From Anaerolineae bacterium (lineage in GTDB: Bacteria; Chloroflexota; Anaerolineae; Aggregatilineales; JAFGMM01), in the NCBI GenBank assembly GCA_027494055.1, contig JAOSJO010000001.1, forward strand, positions 911,005-975,004: 64,000 bases of DNA, read 5' to 3'. Made by a program: the position numbers and the translations under genes. Each line of letters starts with the position of its first letter. Position 1 is the first letter of the stretch. Of this stretch, positions 1 to 10,193 are shown piece by piece. The notes under the pieces were generated by a model. It ran no database searches and had not been told where the DNA came from. It saw only the letters and a program-made list of their open reading frames with translations.

Positions 1-2740
1 CCTTCATCCTGCTGGGAGTCGCGCTCGTGGCGCTGGCGCGAACGGAGGCCAAGTCGCGTGAGGAATGCCCTGAAGGCACGAGCCAGCGCGCGCTGTACAC
101 GCCCCTGCTGGTTTTTGTCGTCCTGGCGCTGGGCATCGTTTCTATCGTGTACCTCTATTACCACAAGTACGAAGCCCAGTACCGGGCGGAAGTCGAGCAC
201 CAGCTTTCGGCGATTGCGGACCTCAAAGCGAGCGAGATCGTGCAGTGGCGCAGGGAGCGCCTGGGCGATGGCGCTGTTTTTTCACGGAACGCCGCTTTCT
301 CCCGCCTGGTGCGGCGTCTTTTCGAAAACCCGCAGGACGCGGAGGCGCAAGGGCTGTTGCTGACGGTGGCTGCGCCAGGCCCAGGAGTCCTACCGATATG
401 ACCGGATACTCCTGATCGATGCGCAGGGCGTCCAGCGGATGGCGGTCCCTGGTACGCCTGAGCCGGCCGCGCGCCATCTGTCGCAGGATGTCCGCGACGT
501 GTTGCGGTCGCGGCAAATCGCTTTTCTGGATTTCCACCGCGATGCGGAAGACTGGCCCGTTCGCCTGGGGGTCCTGGTTCCCATTTTCGAGGCACAGGAC
601 ACCGACGAGGCCCTCGGTGACGAAGCCCTCGGTGACGAGGTCATCGGGGTCCTCGTGCTCAGGATTGATCCCGAAACGTATCTCTATCCCCTGCTCAATC
701 GCTGGCCGGTGCCCAGCGAGACAGCGGAGACCCTGATCGTGCGCCGGATGGCGATGCCGTGCTGTTCCTGAACAATCTCAGGTTTCAGGGGAACGCAGCC
801 CTCGTGTTGCGGCTTCCCTGGACAGCCCGAACCTGCCGGCTGCGAAAGCGATTCTGGGCGCGACGGGGATCGTTGAGGGCGTGGACTACGGTGGTCGCCC
901 TGTGCTCGCCGACGTGCGCCCCATCCCCAACTCGCCGTGGTTCATGGTCGCGCGGATCGACATCGCGGAAGTGTATGCGCCGCTGCGCAAGCGTCTGGTG
1001 GAGATGGCCCTCCTCATGGGGGGCGTTGCTCTTCGGCGCAGGCGCGGGCGTGCTCCTCCTCTGGCGACGGCAGAGCGTCGAGTTCTTCCGCGAGCGCCTG
1101 GCGTCGGTTGAGGCGTTGCGCCAGAGCGAGGCGCGCTACCATCAGGTGCTCGACAACATGATGGAGGGCTGCCAGATCATTGGCTTCGATTGGCGGTATC
1201 TCTACGTCAACGAGACTGCGGCCCGATTTGGCCGCCAGGAGCGGGAAGCGCTCCTGGGCCACACGGTGATGGCGCGGTATCCGGGCATTGAGGACACGGC
1301 GCTGTTTGCTGTGCTGCGGCGCTGTATGGAAGAGCGCACGGCGCAGCGCATAGAGTCTGAGTTTGCCTACCCCGACGCCTCCAGGGCGTGGTTTGTATTT
1401 GCGATTCAGCCCGTGCCGGAGGGGATCTTTATCCTTACGCTCGACATCACCGAACGCAAGCAGGCCGAAGAGGCGCTGCGCCGCTATGCTGAGCGCCTGG
1501 CGGCGATCAACCGGCTCGACCGTGTGGTCACGTCCAGCCTCGACCTCGGCCAGGTCTACGACAGCTTCGTGCAGGAGCTGACCGGGATGGTCCCGGTTGA
1601 CCGGACTTCCATCGTGGCGCTGGACGAGGCGGGCGCGCAGTGGCAAATAGCCCGGCAGTGGACGCGGCACCAGCCGGAAATCCAGGCCGGTGAATGGCGG
1701 CCCGTGGCGGGGTCGGTGATCGAATGGCTGGCGACGCACCGCGCGCCGCTCGTGGAGCGCGAAATCGGGGAGGCGGGCGACTGGCCGGAGACGGCGCTCC
1801 TGCGCAAGGAAGGGGGTGCGCTCGCGGGCGCTTCTGCCGCTCGTCGTTCATGGAGAGGTCATCGGCGCGCTGTCGGTTGGCAGCCGCCAGCCGGCGGCCT
1901 ACGCGGAGGACGAATTGCCGATCCTTACGGCAATCGCGGACCAGCTCGCGCTTGCGGTACACAATGCGCGGCTGTTCGCGCAGGTGCGACGCCACGCCGC
2001 CGAGCTGGAGGAGCGCGTCCGCGACCGCACCGCGCAGTTGGAAGCCGCAAACAAGGAACTAGAATCGTTTGCCTATACCGTCTCGCACGACCTGCGCGCG
2101 CCGCTGCGCGCCATCGACGGCTTCTCGCGCATTTTGACCGAGGAGCATGGCCCCCAACTGCATGAGGAGGCGCAGCGCTACTTGCAGCGCGTGCGCGAGA
2201 ACGCGCAGCGCATGGGCGACCTGATCGACCATCTGCTCGCCTTCTCGCGCCTGGGCCGCCAGCCGGTGGAGAAGCAATGGGTCGAGCCGAGCGCTCTGGC
2301 GCGCCAGGTGGTGGACGACCTGCGCGCCCAGAACCCGACACGAGACATCACCGTCACCGTCGGCGATCTGCCGCGCTGCCGGGCCGACCCGGCATTGCTC
2401 CGGCAGGTCTTCGCCAATTTGCTGGAAAACGCATTCAAGTTCACCACCGTCCCGCGAGGCTGCGGTGATCGAAGTCGGCGCTTATGCCGATGGCAACGCG
2501 CCGGATCAGCACGTATACTTCGTCCGCGACAACGGCGTGGGGTTCGACATGCAATACGCCGACAAGATTTTCGGGGTTTTCCAGCGCCTGCATCGCGCCG
2601 AGGACTTCGATGGCACAGGCGTGGGTCTTGCCTCGGTGCAGCGCATCGTGCACCGCCACGGCGGGCGCATCTGGGTGGAAGCGGAAGTGAACGAAGGCGC
2701 GACGTTCTACTTCACGCTTGGCGAAAGGGCAAACACATGA
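1..2740 (+). CDS. Membrane PAS-GAF sensor histidine kinase, open at the left edge, frame broken
   Basis: Sensor kinase that should autophosphorylate on His and pass the phosphate to the receiver encoded immediately downstream (ATGA overlap). Read across indels it has a transmembrane helix ([17 protein letters not shown], about nt 105-160), an extracytoplasmic sensor region to about nt 1000, a second helix ending LLLWRRQ, a PAS domain (nt 1110-1470), a GAF domain (1490-1990), a coiled linker, HisKA with H-box [12 protein letters not shown] (about 2085) and an HATPase with [15 protein letters not shown] and GTGVGLA. Frame changes fall at about 365, 750, 820, 1025, 1810 and 2450, mostly in short G or C runs, yet the pieces form one kinase of about 900 residues. 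The reading frame is open to base 3 ([17 protein letters not shown] precedes the helix), so the true start lies outside the window. Architecture is secure; the ligand is unknown. Confidence 0.85.
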
Positions 2741-3183
2741 GTGGTCAGGATATCGTCGAAATCCTTCTGGTCGAAGACAATCCCGATGACGTCGAGTTGA
2801 CGCTCCACGCGCTGCGCAAGCACAACCTGGCGAACCGCATCGAGGTGGTCCGCGATGGAGCCGAGGCGTTGGAGTTTCTCTTCGCGACCGGCGCATACGC
2901 CGGCAGGAACGTCGAAAACGGCCCCAGGGTTATCCTCCTGGACCTGAAGCTCCCCAAGGTGGACGGGCTGGAGGTGTTGCGGCGCGTCAAGGCCGACCCA
3001 CGGACGCGGCGTATCCCGGTGGTGATGCTCACGTCGTCCCGCGAGGAGCGTGATATCGTGGAGAGCTACAGCCTGGGCGTCAACAGCTACATCACGAAGC
3101 CAGTTGATTTCGATCAATTCACCGAGGCTGTGCGCCAGGTTGGGCTTTACTGGCTGTTGCTGAACCAGCCGCCGACGTTGTAG
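2737..3183 (+). CDS. Single-domain response regulator, Rcp1 (phytochrome-partner) type
   Basis: A 148-residue stand-alone receiver with no output domain. It has the acidic pocket EDNPDD (residues 13-18), the phospho-acceptor Asp in [10 protein letters not shown] (about 68), the Thr/Ser in VMLTSSREE and the Lys in SYITKPVDF. The [10 protein letters not shown] start and the long loop [23 protein letters not shown]-like region are typical of Rcp1-type receivers, which pair with PAS/GAF or phytochrome kinases. The start ATG overlaps the stop of the upstream kinase (ATGA), so the two are translationally coupled and are a likely cognate pair. The frame is intact, unlike its neighbours. Confidence 0.93.
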   Translation: MSGQDIVEILLVEDNPDDVELTLHALRKHNLANRIEVVRDGAEALEFLFATGAYAGRNVENGPRVILLDLKLPKVDGLEVLRRVKADPRTRRIPVVMLTSSREERDIVESYSLGVNSYITKPVDFDQFTEAVRQVGLYWLLLNQPPTL

Positions 3184-3209
3184 CCAGTCGTTATGGTGCA
3201 GTTCTGCCC

Positions 3210-3215
3210 AGGAGG
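3210..3215 (+). promoter_or_regulatory. Ribosome binding site deciding the start of the giant kinase
   Basis: AGGAGG lies 5 nt before an ATG at 3221 (MSGR...). The long open frame instead begins at an unsupported ATG at 3193. If one T is missing from the TTTT run at 3233-3236, the ATG at 3221 reads MSGRFLRALILEDRPDDAEL, a normal receiver start. I infer that 3221 is the true start. Confidence 0.6.
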
Positions 3216-3220
3216 GCGTT

Positions 3221-6200
3221 ATGTCTGGTCGCTTTTGCGCGCGTTGATTCTCGAAGACCGTCCGGACGACGCTGAGCTGATCGTGTATGAGCTGCAACGC
3301 GCGGGCTTCGAGCTGGAATGGCAAGTGGTGGACAACGAGGCAGACTACCTCGCGCATTTGGACGCAAAACTCGATGTGATTGTTGCCGACTATGCACTGC
3401 CGCAGTTCGACGGCGTTTCCGCCCTGAAGCTGTTGCAGGAGCGCGGACTGGATATCCCCCACATCCTGGTCAGTGGCACCATCGGCGAAGAACTGGCCGT
3501 CGAGTGCATCAAGATCGGCGCTACCGATTATGTGCTTAAGGATCGCCTGAACCGTTTGCCGCCGGCCGTGAGCCGCGCCCTGGCAGAAAAGCGCCTGCGC
3601 GCGGAAAGCCGCAGGGTCGAGGGAGGCCTTGCGGGCGTCTGAGGCCCGCTACCGCGCTCTGTTTGACAACGCCAATGACGCCATCTACGTGCTCGATATG
3701 GACGGGCGGATCCTGGACGCCAACCGTGTCGCCTGCGAGCGCCTGGGCTACAGCCGGGACGCGCTGTTACAGATGCGCATCACGCAACTCAACACCCTTG
3801 AGTTTGCAGCCTCCTTGTCGGCGCGCATGGACACCTTGCGCGCACAGGGCTACCTGCTCTTCGAGACGCTGCACATCCGCCAGGATGGGAGCATGTTCCC
3901 GATCGAGGCGAACGTCCGGTTGATCGACTATGGGGAAGCCGGCGGCGCTGAGCATCGCGCGTGACATCACCGAGCGCAAGGAGGCGGAGGCAAAGCTCCG
4001 CGAAAGCGAAGCCCGATACCGCGAGCTGATCAACAACATGAGGGGCGGTGTCGCGGTTTATCAGGCCTCTGATGAGGGCGCAGACTTCATCATCCGCGAT
4101 ATGAACCGGGCAGGGCTACGCATCACCGACACGCAAAAAGAGGCGGTCATCGGCAAGAGCGTGAAGCAGGCATTTCCACAAGTCGAGGCGTTTGGTCTCT
4201 TCAAGGTGCTTCAGGAGGTGTGGCGCACCGGCCAGCCCCAACGCCACCCGGTCTCTTTCTACAAGGATGAGCGCCTTGCACTCTGGGCCGACAACTACGT
4301 TTACAAACTCCCGTCCGGAGAAGTGGTCGCCATCTTCAACGATGTCACGGAGCGCAAGTGGGCGGAGGACGCGCTGCGTGAGAGCGAGGAGAGGCACCGG
4401 CTGTTATTTGACAATGCCGGCCTCGGAATTGGCTATTACACCCCCAGGGCCAGGCCATAGCCTTCAACAAGGTGGCCGCCGCGTACATGAGGGGCGAGCC
4501 GGGGGATTTTGCCGGCAAGTCGTTAGTCGACCTCCATGGAGAAGAAGCGGCGGCGGTTTATATGGGGCGGATCGAGGCCGCGGTCGGCTCGGAAGCGAGC
4601 CAGGTGTATGAGGATTTGGTGCCTTTGCCGTCCGGTGACAAATGGTTCCGCTCGACCTATTCGCGCATCATGGACGCCTGCGGCAGCGTGGTGGGCGTGC
4701 AGATCATCTCCGATGACATCACCGCACGCCGGCAGGCGGAGGAGGCGCTGCGCGCCAGCGAGCACCGGTACCAGGTGATCTCGGAATTGATCTCGGACTA
4801 CGCCTTCTCCTACCGCGTTGCGCCGGATGGGACACGGACCCTTGACTGGAGCACTGCCGACGCCTTTACCCGCGTCACCGGCTTCACAATGGTGAAGAGA
4901 TTCACGCGCGCGGCACGCTCGCGCTCTACCACCGGGACGACACGCCCGCCGTCAGCAGGGATTTGGAGCGGGTGCGCGCGGGGGAGGCCGTCACCGGCGA
5001 ATACCGGATCATCACCAAGAGCGGCGAGATGCGCTGGCTGCGCATATACCGCCGCCCGGTCTGGGATGTGCAGGAGAACCGGGTGGTGGCCTACTACGGC
5101 GTGGCGCAGGACATCACCGAGCGGAAGCAGGCCGAAGAAGCGCTGCGCGCCTCGGAGCGCTTCGCCCGTTCCACACTGGACGGGCTTTCGGCCCACATCG
5201 CCATCGTTGACGAAACCGGCGCGATTCTGGCAGTCAACAAGGCGTGGCGTGACTTCGCCGACGCCAACCCGCCGGTCGCCATGAACGTCTGCGAAGGCGC
5301 GGACTATTTCCAGGTGTGCGATGGCGCGCGCGGCCCGTCCTCAGAAGGCGCGGCAGAATTCGTCGAGGGGATGCGCGCGGTGCTGGCCGGTAGGGTCGAG
5401 CTTTTCGAGATGGAGTATTCCTGCCATTCGCCCGACGAGCAGCGGTGGTTCGTCGGGCGCGTGACGCCCCTTTCCGGGTGACGGCCCGCGACGCGTGGTC
5501 GTGGCGCACGAGAGCGTCACACAGCGCAAGCAGGCGGAGGCGCGGACGCTGCACCTCAACGCAGTGCTGCGCGCCATCCGCGACGTGAACCAACTGATCG
5601 TCAGAGAACAGAACCGCGACCGCCTGCTGGTAGACGCCTGCAAGACGCTCGTTGGGACGCGCAGCTATCGCAACGCCTGGATCGCCCTGCTGGATGAGAC
5701 CGGGAAGCCGGTGCGGGTGGCCCAGGCCGGGCTTGAGGGGTCGGTCTCAGACCTGATGGAAGGCGGCCAGTTACCGGCTTGCGTCCAGCGGGCGCTGGCG
5801 CAGCCCGGCGTCGTCGTCGCCGCCGAGCCGGAATCGCTGTGCGCGGACTGCCCTGTGAGGGGGAAAGACGTGGCCGGCGGGGGCATGTCGGTCCGCATGG
5901 AGCACGCCGGCCGGGTCTATGGCGTATTGACGGCCTACGTCAGCGCCGATTTCGCCGCCGTGGACGTGGAAGAAGAGGCGTCTTTGTTCGCCGAGGTCGC
6001 CGATGACATCGCCTTTGCCCTGCACGACATCGAGCTGGATGAGGAGCGCCACCGCGCGCTTGACGCGCTCGCCGAGGAGCGCAACCTGTTGCGCACGCTC
6101 ATCGACAATATCCCGGATTTCATTTTCTTCAAAGACCTGGAGGGGCGCTTCACGCTCGTCAATGCCACCTCACTCCGCGACCGGGATATGACCTCGCCAG

Positions 6201-7569
6201 ACGAGATATTGGGCAAGTCCGACTTCGACCTGGTCCCCGAAGAAGTGGCAGCCCAGTTTTCCGCTGACGATCAGGCAGTGATGCAGACCGGCACGCCGAT
6301 CCTCAACCGCGAAGAAGCTTCCATCAACCCGCACACAGGGGAGCCGCGCTGGGTTTCCACGAGCAAAGTGCCGGTCCGCGACAGCATCGGACAGGTTGTG
6401 GGTTTGGTGGGCATCAGCCGCGACATCACGGAACAGAGAACCATGCAGGATGTGCTGCTTGAAACGAACCAGACGCTCCAGGCGATCATCGCAGGGTCGC
6501 CGCTGGCAATCGCCGTGCTCGACCTGGAGGGGCGCGTCAGGCTCTGGAACCCCGCCGCTGAAGGCATCTTCGGCTGGCGCGAGGAGGGCGTGCGCGGCGG
6601 TCCCTTGCCTTTCGTGCCCGAAGACCTCGCGGATGATTTCGCGGACCTGCTCGATATTGCACGCCAGGGCACGGCGTTGAAGCGGCCTGGAGATGCGCCT
6701 GCGCACGAAAGCGGGGGCGCTGGTCGATTGCAGCTTCGCCATTGCTGCGTTGTACGACGCCCAGGGCCACATCAACGGCCTCCTGAGCCTCTTCGAGAAC
6801 ATCACCGAACAGAAGCACGCGGAAGAGGCGCTCCGGGAGCGGGAGATTCTGCGCGTGGAGCTGGACAAGCAGCGCGAGTTGAACCAGCTCAAGACGCGGT
6901 TTATCTCGATGGTCTCGCACGAATACCGGAACCCCCTGGCGACCATCCTCGTCACCAGCAACGCGCTCAGGGATTACATGGAGAAGATGAGCAAGGAGCA
7001 GGTCACGGAACGCCTGGACCGCATCAAGGCGCAGGTCGAGCACATGACCGCCCTGATGGAAGAGGTGCTCGAAATCGGGAAGCTGGAGGCCGGCGCGGTG
7101 CAGTTCGCCCCCACGCCCACCGACCTCGACCGCCTCTGCCGCGACATCGTGGACGAGTTTCGCGGCGCCAACTCGGCGGGGCAGCGCCTGACGTACACCA
7201 GCGAGGGCGCGTTCGACGGGGCGAACATCGACGCCAGCCTGATGCGCCAGATCGTCACAAACCTGCTCTCGAATGCGCTCAAGTACACCCCCTTCGGGCA
7301 ACCCCGTGCAGGTTTATCTACAGCGCGACGGCCATACCGCGATTCTGCGCGTCGCCGACCAGGGGATCGGCATACCCGAAGCGGACCAGAAGCGGCTCTT
7401 CATGCCGTTCCACCGCGCGGAGAACGTCGGCAGCGTCGGCGGCACGGGGCTGGGGCTTGCCATTGTCAGGCGCGCGGTCGATCTTCACGGCGGCGCGATC
7501 ACGTGCGAGAGCGAGGTCGGCGTGGGCACGACCTTTACTGTCGTGTTGCCCTTTGTGTTGAAGGAGTAG
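3221..7569 (+). CDS. Giant receiver-PAS7-GAF histidine kinase, frame broken
   Basis: Soluble kinase of about 1450 residues when the frames are joined. Order: receiver (ALILEDRPDDAEL, acceptor Asp in VIVADYALPQFDG); seven PAS units starting near SEARYRALFDNA (nt 3640), SEARYRELINNM (4010), SEERHRLLFDNA (4385), SEHRYQVISELI (4760), SERFARSTLDGL (5155), ERNLLRTLIDNI (6080) and TNQTLQAIIAGS (6470); a GAF domain between the fifth and sixth PAS (5560-6040); HisKA with SHEYRNPLATIL (6915); HATPase with LLSNALKYTPFG, GIGIPEADQ and GTGLGLAIVRR. No transmembrane helix is seen, so it senses internal signals. Frame changes lie near 3235, 3625, 3935, 4442, 4890, 5480, 6692 and 7297 (for example TTCGGGCAAC where TTCGGCAAC restores the frame). 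An N-terminal receiver suggests phosphorelay control by another kinase of the cluster. Confidence 0.85.
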
Positions 7570-7576
7570 ATGGACC

Positions 7577-8656
7577 ATGACCACGATCCTTGTGATTGAG
7601 GATGAAGCGCCTCTCCGGCAGGAGATCCTCGAAATCCTCCAATTTGAGGGGTTCGACGCCATCGGCGTTGAGAATGGTCGCCTCGGCGTCGAGGCGGTGC
7701 GCGCGCAGCCGCCGGACCTGATAATCTCCGACATCATGATGCCGCAGCTCGACGGCTATGGCGTGCTGTTGGAGTTGCGCAGCGATCCCGCCACGAGCAC
7801 GATCCCTTTCATCTTCCTGACGGCCAAAGCGTCGCGCCCCGATCTGCGGAAAGGGATGGACCTCGGCGCGGACGATTACCTGACGAAACCCTTTGGGAGC
7901 GATGAACTGCTCGCGGCGGTGCGCGCGCGGCTGGAAAAGCACGCCGCCGTTGCCCGCAAACACGAGCATGAGTTGGAGGCGCTCCGCCAGGTCATCGTAC
8001 ACACCGTGCCCCACGAGATCCGCACGCCGCTCACAGGCATCATCGGGTATGCGCAGATGCTGGCCGAGGACCTTGACCTGTACGAGTCGGAGATGATCGG
8101 GCGCATGGCGCATGGCATCCTCAAGGCGGGGATGCGCCTGTGGCGTCTTGTGGAGAATTACCTGCTGTATGCGCAGATCGAGATGGTTGCAGGGGACGCC
8201 GAAAGGCGTAAAGTCCTCCGGAGGTTGTCGATGACGGCCCCTGGAGCCGCCGTTGAGGAGGCTGCCAGGGTGCAGGCTGCGGATGTGGATCGCGCGGGCG
8301 ACCTGGCGCTGACGGTCGAGGGCGGCGATGCCCCGGTGTCGATCAACGATGACGATCTGAGAAAAATCGTTACCGAATTGGTGAACAACGCCTGCAAGTT
8401 CTCAGCGGCGGGGACCCCGGTCCGGGTCAGGACGATGGACTCCGATAGCGGCTTCGTCGTCGAGGTGGCCGACAGTGGACGCGGCATGACGCCGGAGCAG
8501 GTGGATGGGATTGGCGCGTATGTGCAGTTCGAGCGCAAGCTGCACGAACAGCAGGGGGTGGGGCTGGGGCTGGTCATCGCCAAGCGCCTCACGGAACTGC
8601 ACGGCGGCCAGTTGGCGATTGAGAGCGCCCCCGGCCAGGGGACAACGGTCGGGTAA
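7577..8656 (+). CDS. Receiver-histidine kinase fusion (response regulator with HK output)
   Basis: A 359-residue protein with an N-terminal receiver (VIEDEAPLR, acceptor Asp in LIISDIMMPQLDGYG near residue 53, Lys in YLTKPFG), then HisKA with H-box PHEIRTPLTGIIG (about 150) and HATPase with LVNNACKF, DSGRGMTPEQ and GVGLGLVIAKRL. It starts 7 nt after the giant kinase stop, with AGGAG 10 nt before the ATG, so it is the last gene of the signalling operon. The end GQGTTVG is abrupt. Restoring one base at GTCGGG (about 8650) gives TTVRVMIPYVRIAS and runs on to a TAA at 8731, through the left end of the IS. The true C-terminus may therefore be lost to an indel or altered by the insertion. Confidence 0.88.
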   Translation: MTTILVIEDEAPLRQEILEILQFEGFDAIGVENGRLGVEAVRAQPPDLIISDIMMPQLDGYGVLLELRSDPATSTIPFIFLTAKASRPDLRKGMDLGADDYLTKPFGSDELLAAVRARLEKHAAVARKHEHELEALRQVIVHTVPHEIRTPLTGIIGYAQMLAEDLDLYESEMIGRMAHGILKAGMRLWRLVENYLLYAQIEMVAGDAERRKVLRRLSMTAPGAAVEEAARVQAADVDRAGDLALTVEGGDAPVSINDDDLRKIVTELVNNACKFSAAGTPVRVRTMDSDSGFVVEVADSGRGMTPEQVDGIGAYVQFERKLHEQQGVGLGLVIAKRLTELHGGQLAIESAPGQGTTVG

Positions 8657-8674
8657 TGATCCCGTATGTCCGTA

Positions 8675-8697
8675 TTGCCTCATTGAAGAATCTAACC
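8675..8697 (+). repeat. IS left terminal inverted repeat
   Basis: TTGCCTCATTGAAGAATCTA plus three bases. It is the inverse complement of the right end at 9894-9915 except for an extra A in GAAGAAT. It marks the left border of the IS and overlaps the region that would encode the last residues of the preceding kinase if its frame continued. Confidence 0.8.
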
Positions 8698-8734
8698 GAA
8701 GAGGTATCGTTGCCGCATCGGAGCACCTAACCGA

Positions 8735-9867
8735 CTAGATTTTAACACGCCAAAGCATGCGCAGGTTCGCCTCGATGCGGCGGCGCAGCGCAAGGGGGTT
8801 GAGCAGCAAGAACCGGGCGCGCAGCGCTGTCTTGATTTCCTCAGCGACCTCAGGCGCCGCCAAGACGCGCTGGCACGGGGTCTGAGCGCGCTCATAGTGT
8901 TTGTGCACCTTGCTGCCTTCACGGGTTTTGTCGCGCAGCTTGAGGGTGGGCTGAAAGAAGTTGAGGTGCAAGGACAAGTCGATGTAGATGGCGTCGATGA
9001 GAGCTTGCGCTTCAGGGCTTTCATAGCGGGCATAGCCGATGGTGCGGCGCACGACGGACCAGTTCTTCTGCTCCACATGCGCCTGGTCATTGCGTCGGTA
9101 AGGGCGTGAGCGCGTGAAGGTGATGTGCTCGGCCAGGCAGTAGCGATACAACTGGTCATTGATGAACTCGGAACCATTGTCCGAGTCCAGTCCCAGCAGC
9201 GAGAAGGGGAGCTGCTGGCGCATGGCTTTGAGCGCGGCAAAGGTGGCCGCCTGCCCCTTGTTGGGCAGCACCGCCAGTTCGCACCAATGCGTGTGCACGT
9301 CCACCAGGCACAAGGTGTGGAGATGCTGCCCGGCGGTGGTGTCACCACAGTGCGCGACCAGATCGACCTCCACAAAGCCAGGTCGGTGCTCGTCCCAATC
9401 CGCAAACGTGCGCACCGGGATCGCCTGCTTCAGCAGTGTCCCCGGCTTGGTGGTGCTGCGCCCACGCGCGCCGCGTTCGGCCTTCGCCCGCCGCAGCGCC
9501 CGGTCCATCGTCGCCGCGCTCATCTGGCACAGCAAGGTCTTGATGCGCGCCTCCAACACGATTTCCCATGCCGTTCCAGCGCTGCCACCAGTTCCCCGAT
9601 GAAGGGCTGTAACCGCTTCCCGCACACGCACCCGCTGGCTTCCCACACTTGCACGAGCGCCGCCACCACGTCGGGCGTGTACTTCAGCCGCCCGCGCCGC
9701 TGCGCTTTCGCGGGTGCACCATGCTTGAGCCGGTGAATGGCGTACTTCCGGTGATACCCTGTGTTGGCGACGAACTCGTCCAGGATGCGCCCCTTTTCGG
9801 CTTTGCTGGCTTTCAGGTAGCGCGCGCGTGTCGCTCCCAGCAGCTCGCGTTTCCCTTCTGGTGTCAT
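8735..9867 (-). CDS. DDE transposase (integrase-core type), frame changes once
   Basis: Transposase for the surrounding IS. The N-terminal part (MTPEGKRELLGATRARYLK..., with GYHRKYAIHRLKHG, a helix-turn-helix-like DNA-binding region) is in one frame. The catalytic part is in the -1 frame and carries FVEVDLVAHCGD, LGLDSDNGSEFIN and NDQAHVEQKNW: Asp, Asp and Glu, with exactly 35 residues between the second Asp and the Glu, as in the rve fold. The frame changes at GGGAAAT (9567-9561), where a -1 slip on AAA joins HGK to IVLEARIK. Programmed frameshifting occurs in several IS families, but this is not a canonical X_XXY_YYZ site and the window has many homopolymer indels, so either explanation is possible. 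Joined length is about 377 residues. Confidence 0.85.
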
Positions 9868-9893
9868 TGAGAACCCCCATTTCGTTCCATATG

Positions 9894-9915
9894 GGTTAGA
9901 TTCTCAATGAGGCAA
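9894..9915 (-). repeat. IS right terminal inverted repeat, inner copy
   Basis: GGTTAGATTCTCAATGAGGC plus AA is the inverse complement of the left end at 8675. It ends 27 bp upstream of the transposase start codon, where the transposase promoter would be expected. Confidence 0.8.
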
Positions 9916-9929
9916 CCTATCCTCCCAAA

Positions 9930-9950
9930 GTTAGATTCTCAGTGAGGCAA
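9930..9950 (-). repeat. IS right terminal inverted repeat, outer copy
   Basis: GTTAGATTCTCAGTGAGGCA plus A, one mismatch (G for A) from the inner copy in the same orientation. This may be the true end of the element, a remnant of a second insertion, or a subterminal transposase site. Only the comparison of the three copies is seen directly. Confidence 0.7.
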
Positions 9951-9979
9951 CTCGATGTCTAGCAGCCACGGCGGCCCTG

Positions 9980-9988
9980 TGGTATAAT
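9980..9988 (+). promoter_or_regulatory. Extended -10 promoter of tRNA-Thr
   Basis: TGGTATAAT is a consensus -10 hexamer with a TGn extension, ending 9 nt before the first base of the tRNA, so initiation would fall just upstream of the mature 5' end. No good -35 hexamer is present, which the TGn extension could compensate for. Confidence 0.7.
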
Positions 9989-9997
9989 GCGCCCGTT

Positions 9998-10070
9998 GCC
10001 ACCCTAGCTCAATCGGCAGAGCAGGCGCTTCGTAAGCGTCAGGTTGAGGGTTCAATTCCCTCGGGTGGCT
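9998..10070 (+). tRNA. tRNA-Thr (anticodon CGU)
   Basis: A complete cloverleaf of 73 nt. The acceptor GCCACCC pairs fully with GGGTGGC and the discriminator base is T (U). The D arm is GCTC/GAGC, the anticodon stem GGCGC/GCGTC (one G-U) with loop TTCGTAA, so the anticodon is CGT and it reads ACG threonine codons. The T arm is GAGGG-TTCAATT-CCCTC. No CCA is encoded, so it must be added by the nucleotidyltransferase. Confidence 0.97.
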
Positions 10071-10193
10071 TCTTCTGACCCCGGTAGCGGCGGCGCTGCC
10101 GGGGTCGTTCTCACCTCGATCTGCGGGATTTGCGCGCGCCGGCCAAGTGCGCAATACTTCTCCCGGATGGAGCGCGCGCCGGAGGAACCCCAC

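Larger units (their letters stand above)
8675..9950. mobile_element. IS element with inverted ends and a duplicated right end
   Basis: An insertion sequence carrying one transposase on the minus strand. The left end (8675-8697) begins TTGCCTCATTGA and its complement ends at 9915, matching over 22 bp apart from one extra A. A second copy of the right end (GTTAGATTCTCAGTGAGG..., 9930-9950) follows 14 bp later with one mismatch. I see no target-site duplication outside either candidate boundary. The element lies between the signalling operon and tRNA-Thr. The IS family is unassigned. Confidence 0.8.

Noticed and set aside
603-635. Short tandem repeat GACGA(G/A)GCCCTCGGT in the first kinase
   Set aside because: Only two and a bit units, in frame ([10 protein letters not shown]); ordinary coding slippage, not a separate element.
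8661-9960. Target-site duplication around the IS
   Set aside because: Flanks at 8665-8674 do not match the bases after 9915 or after 9950.
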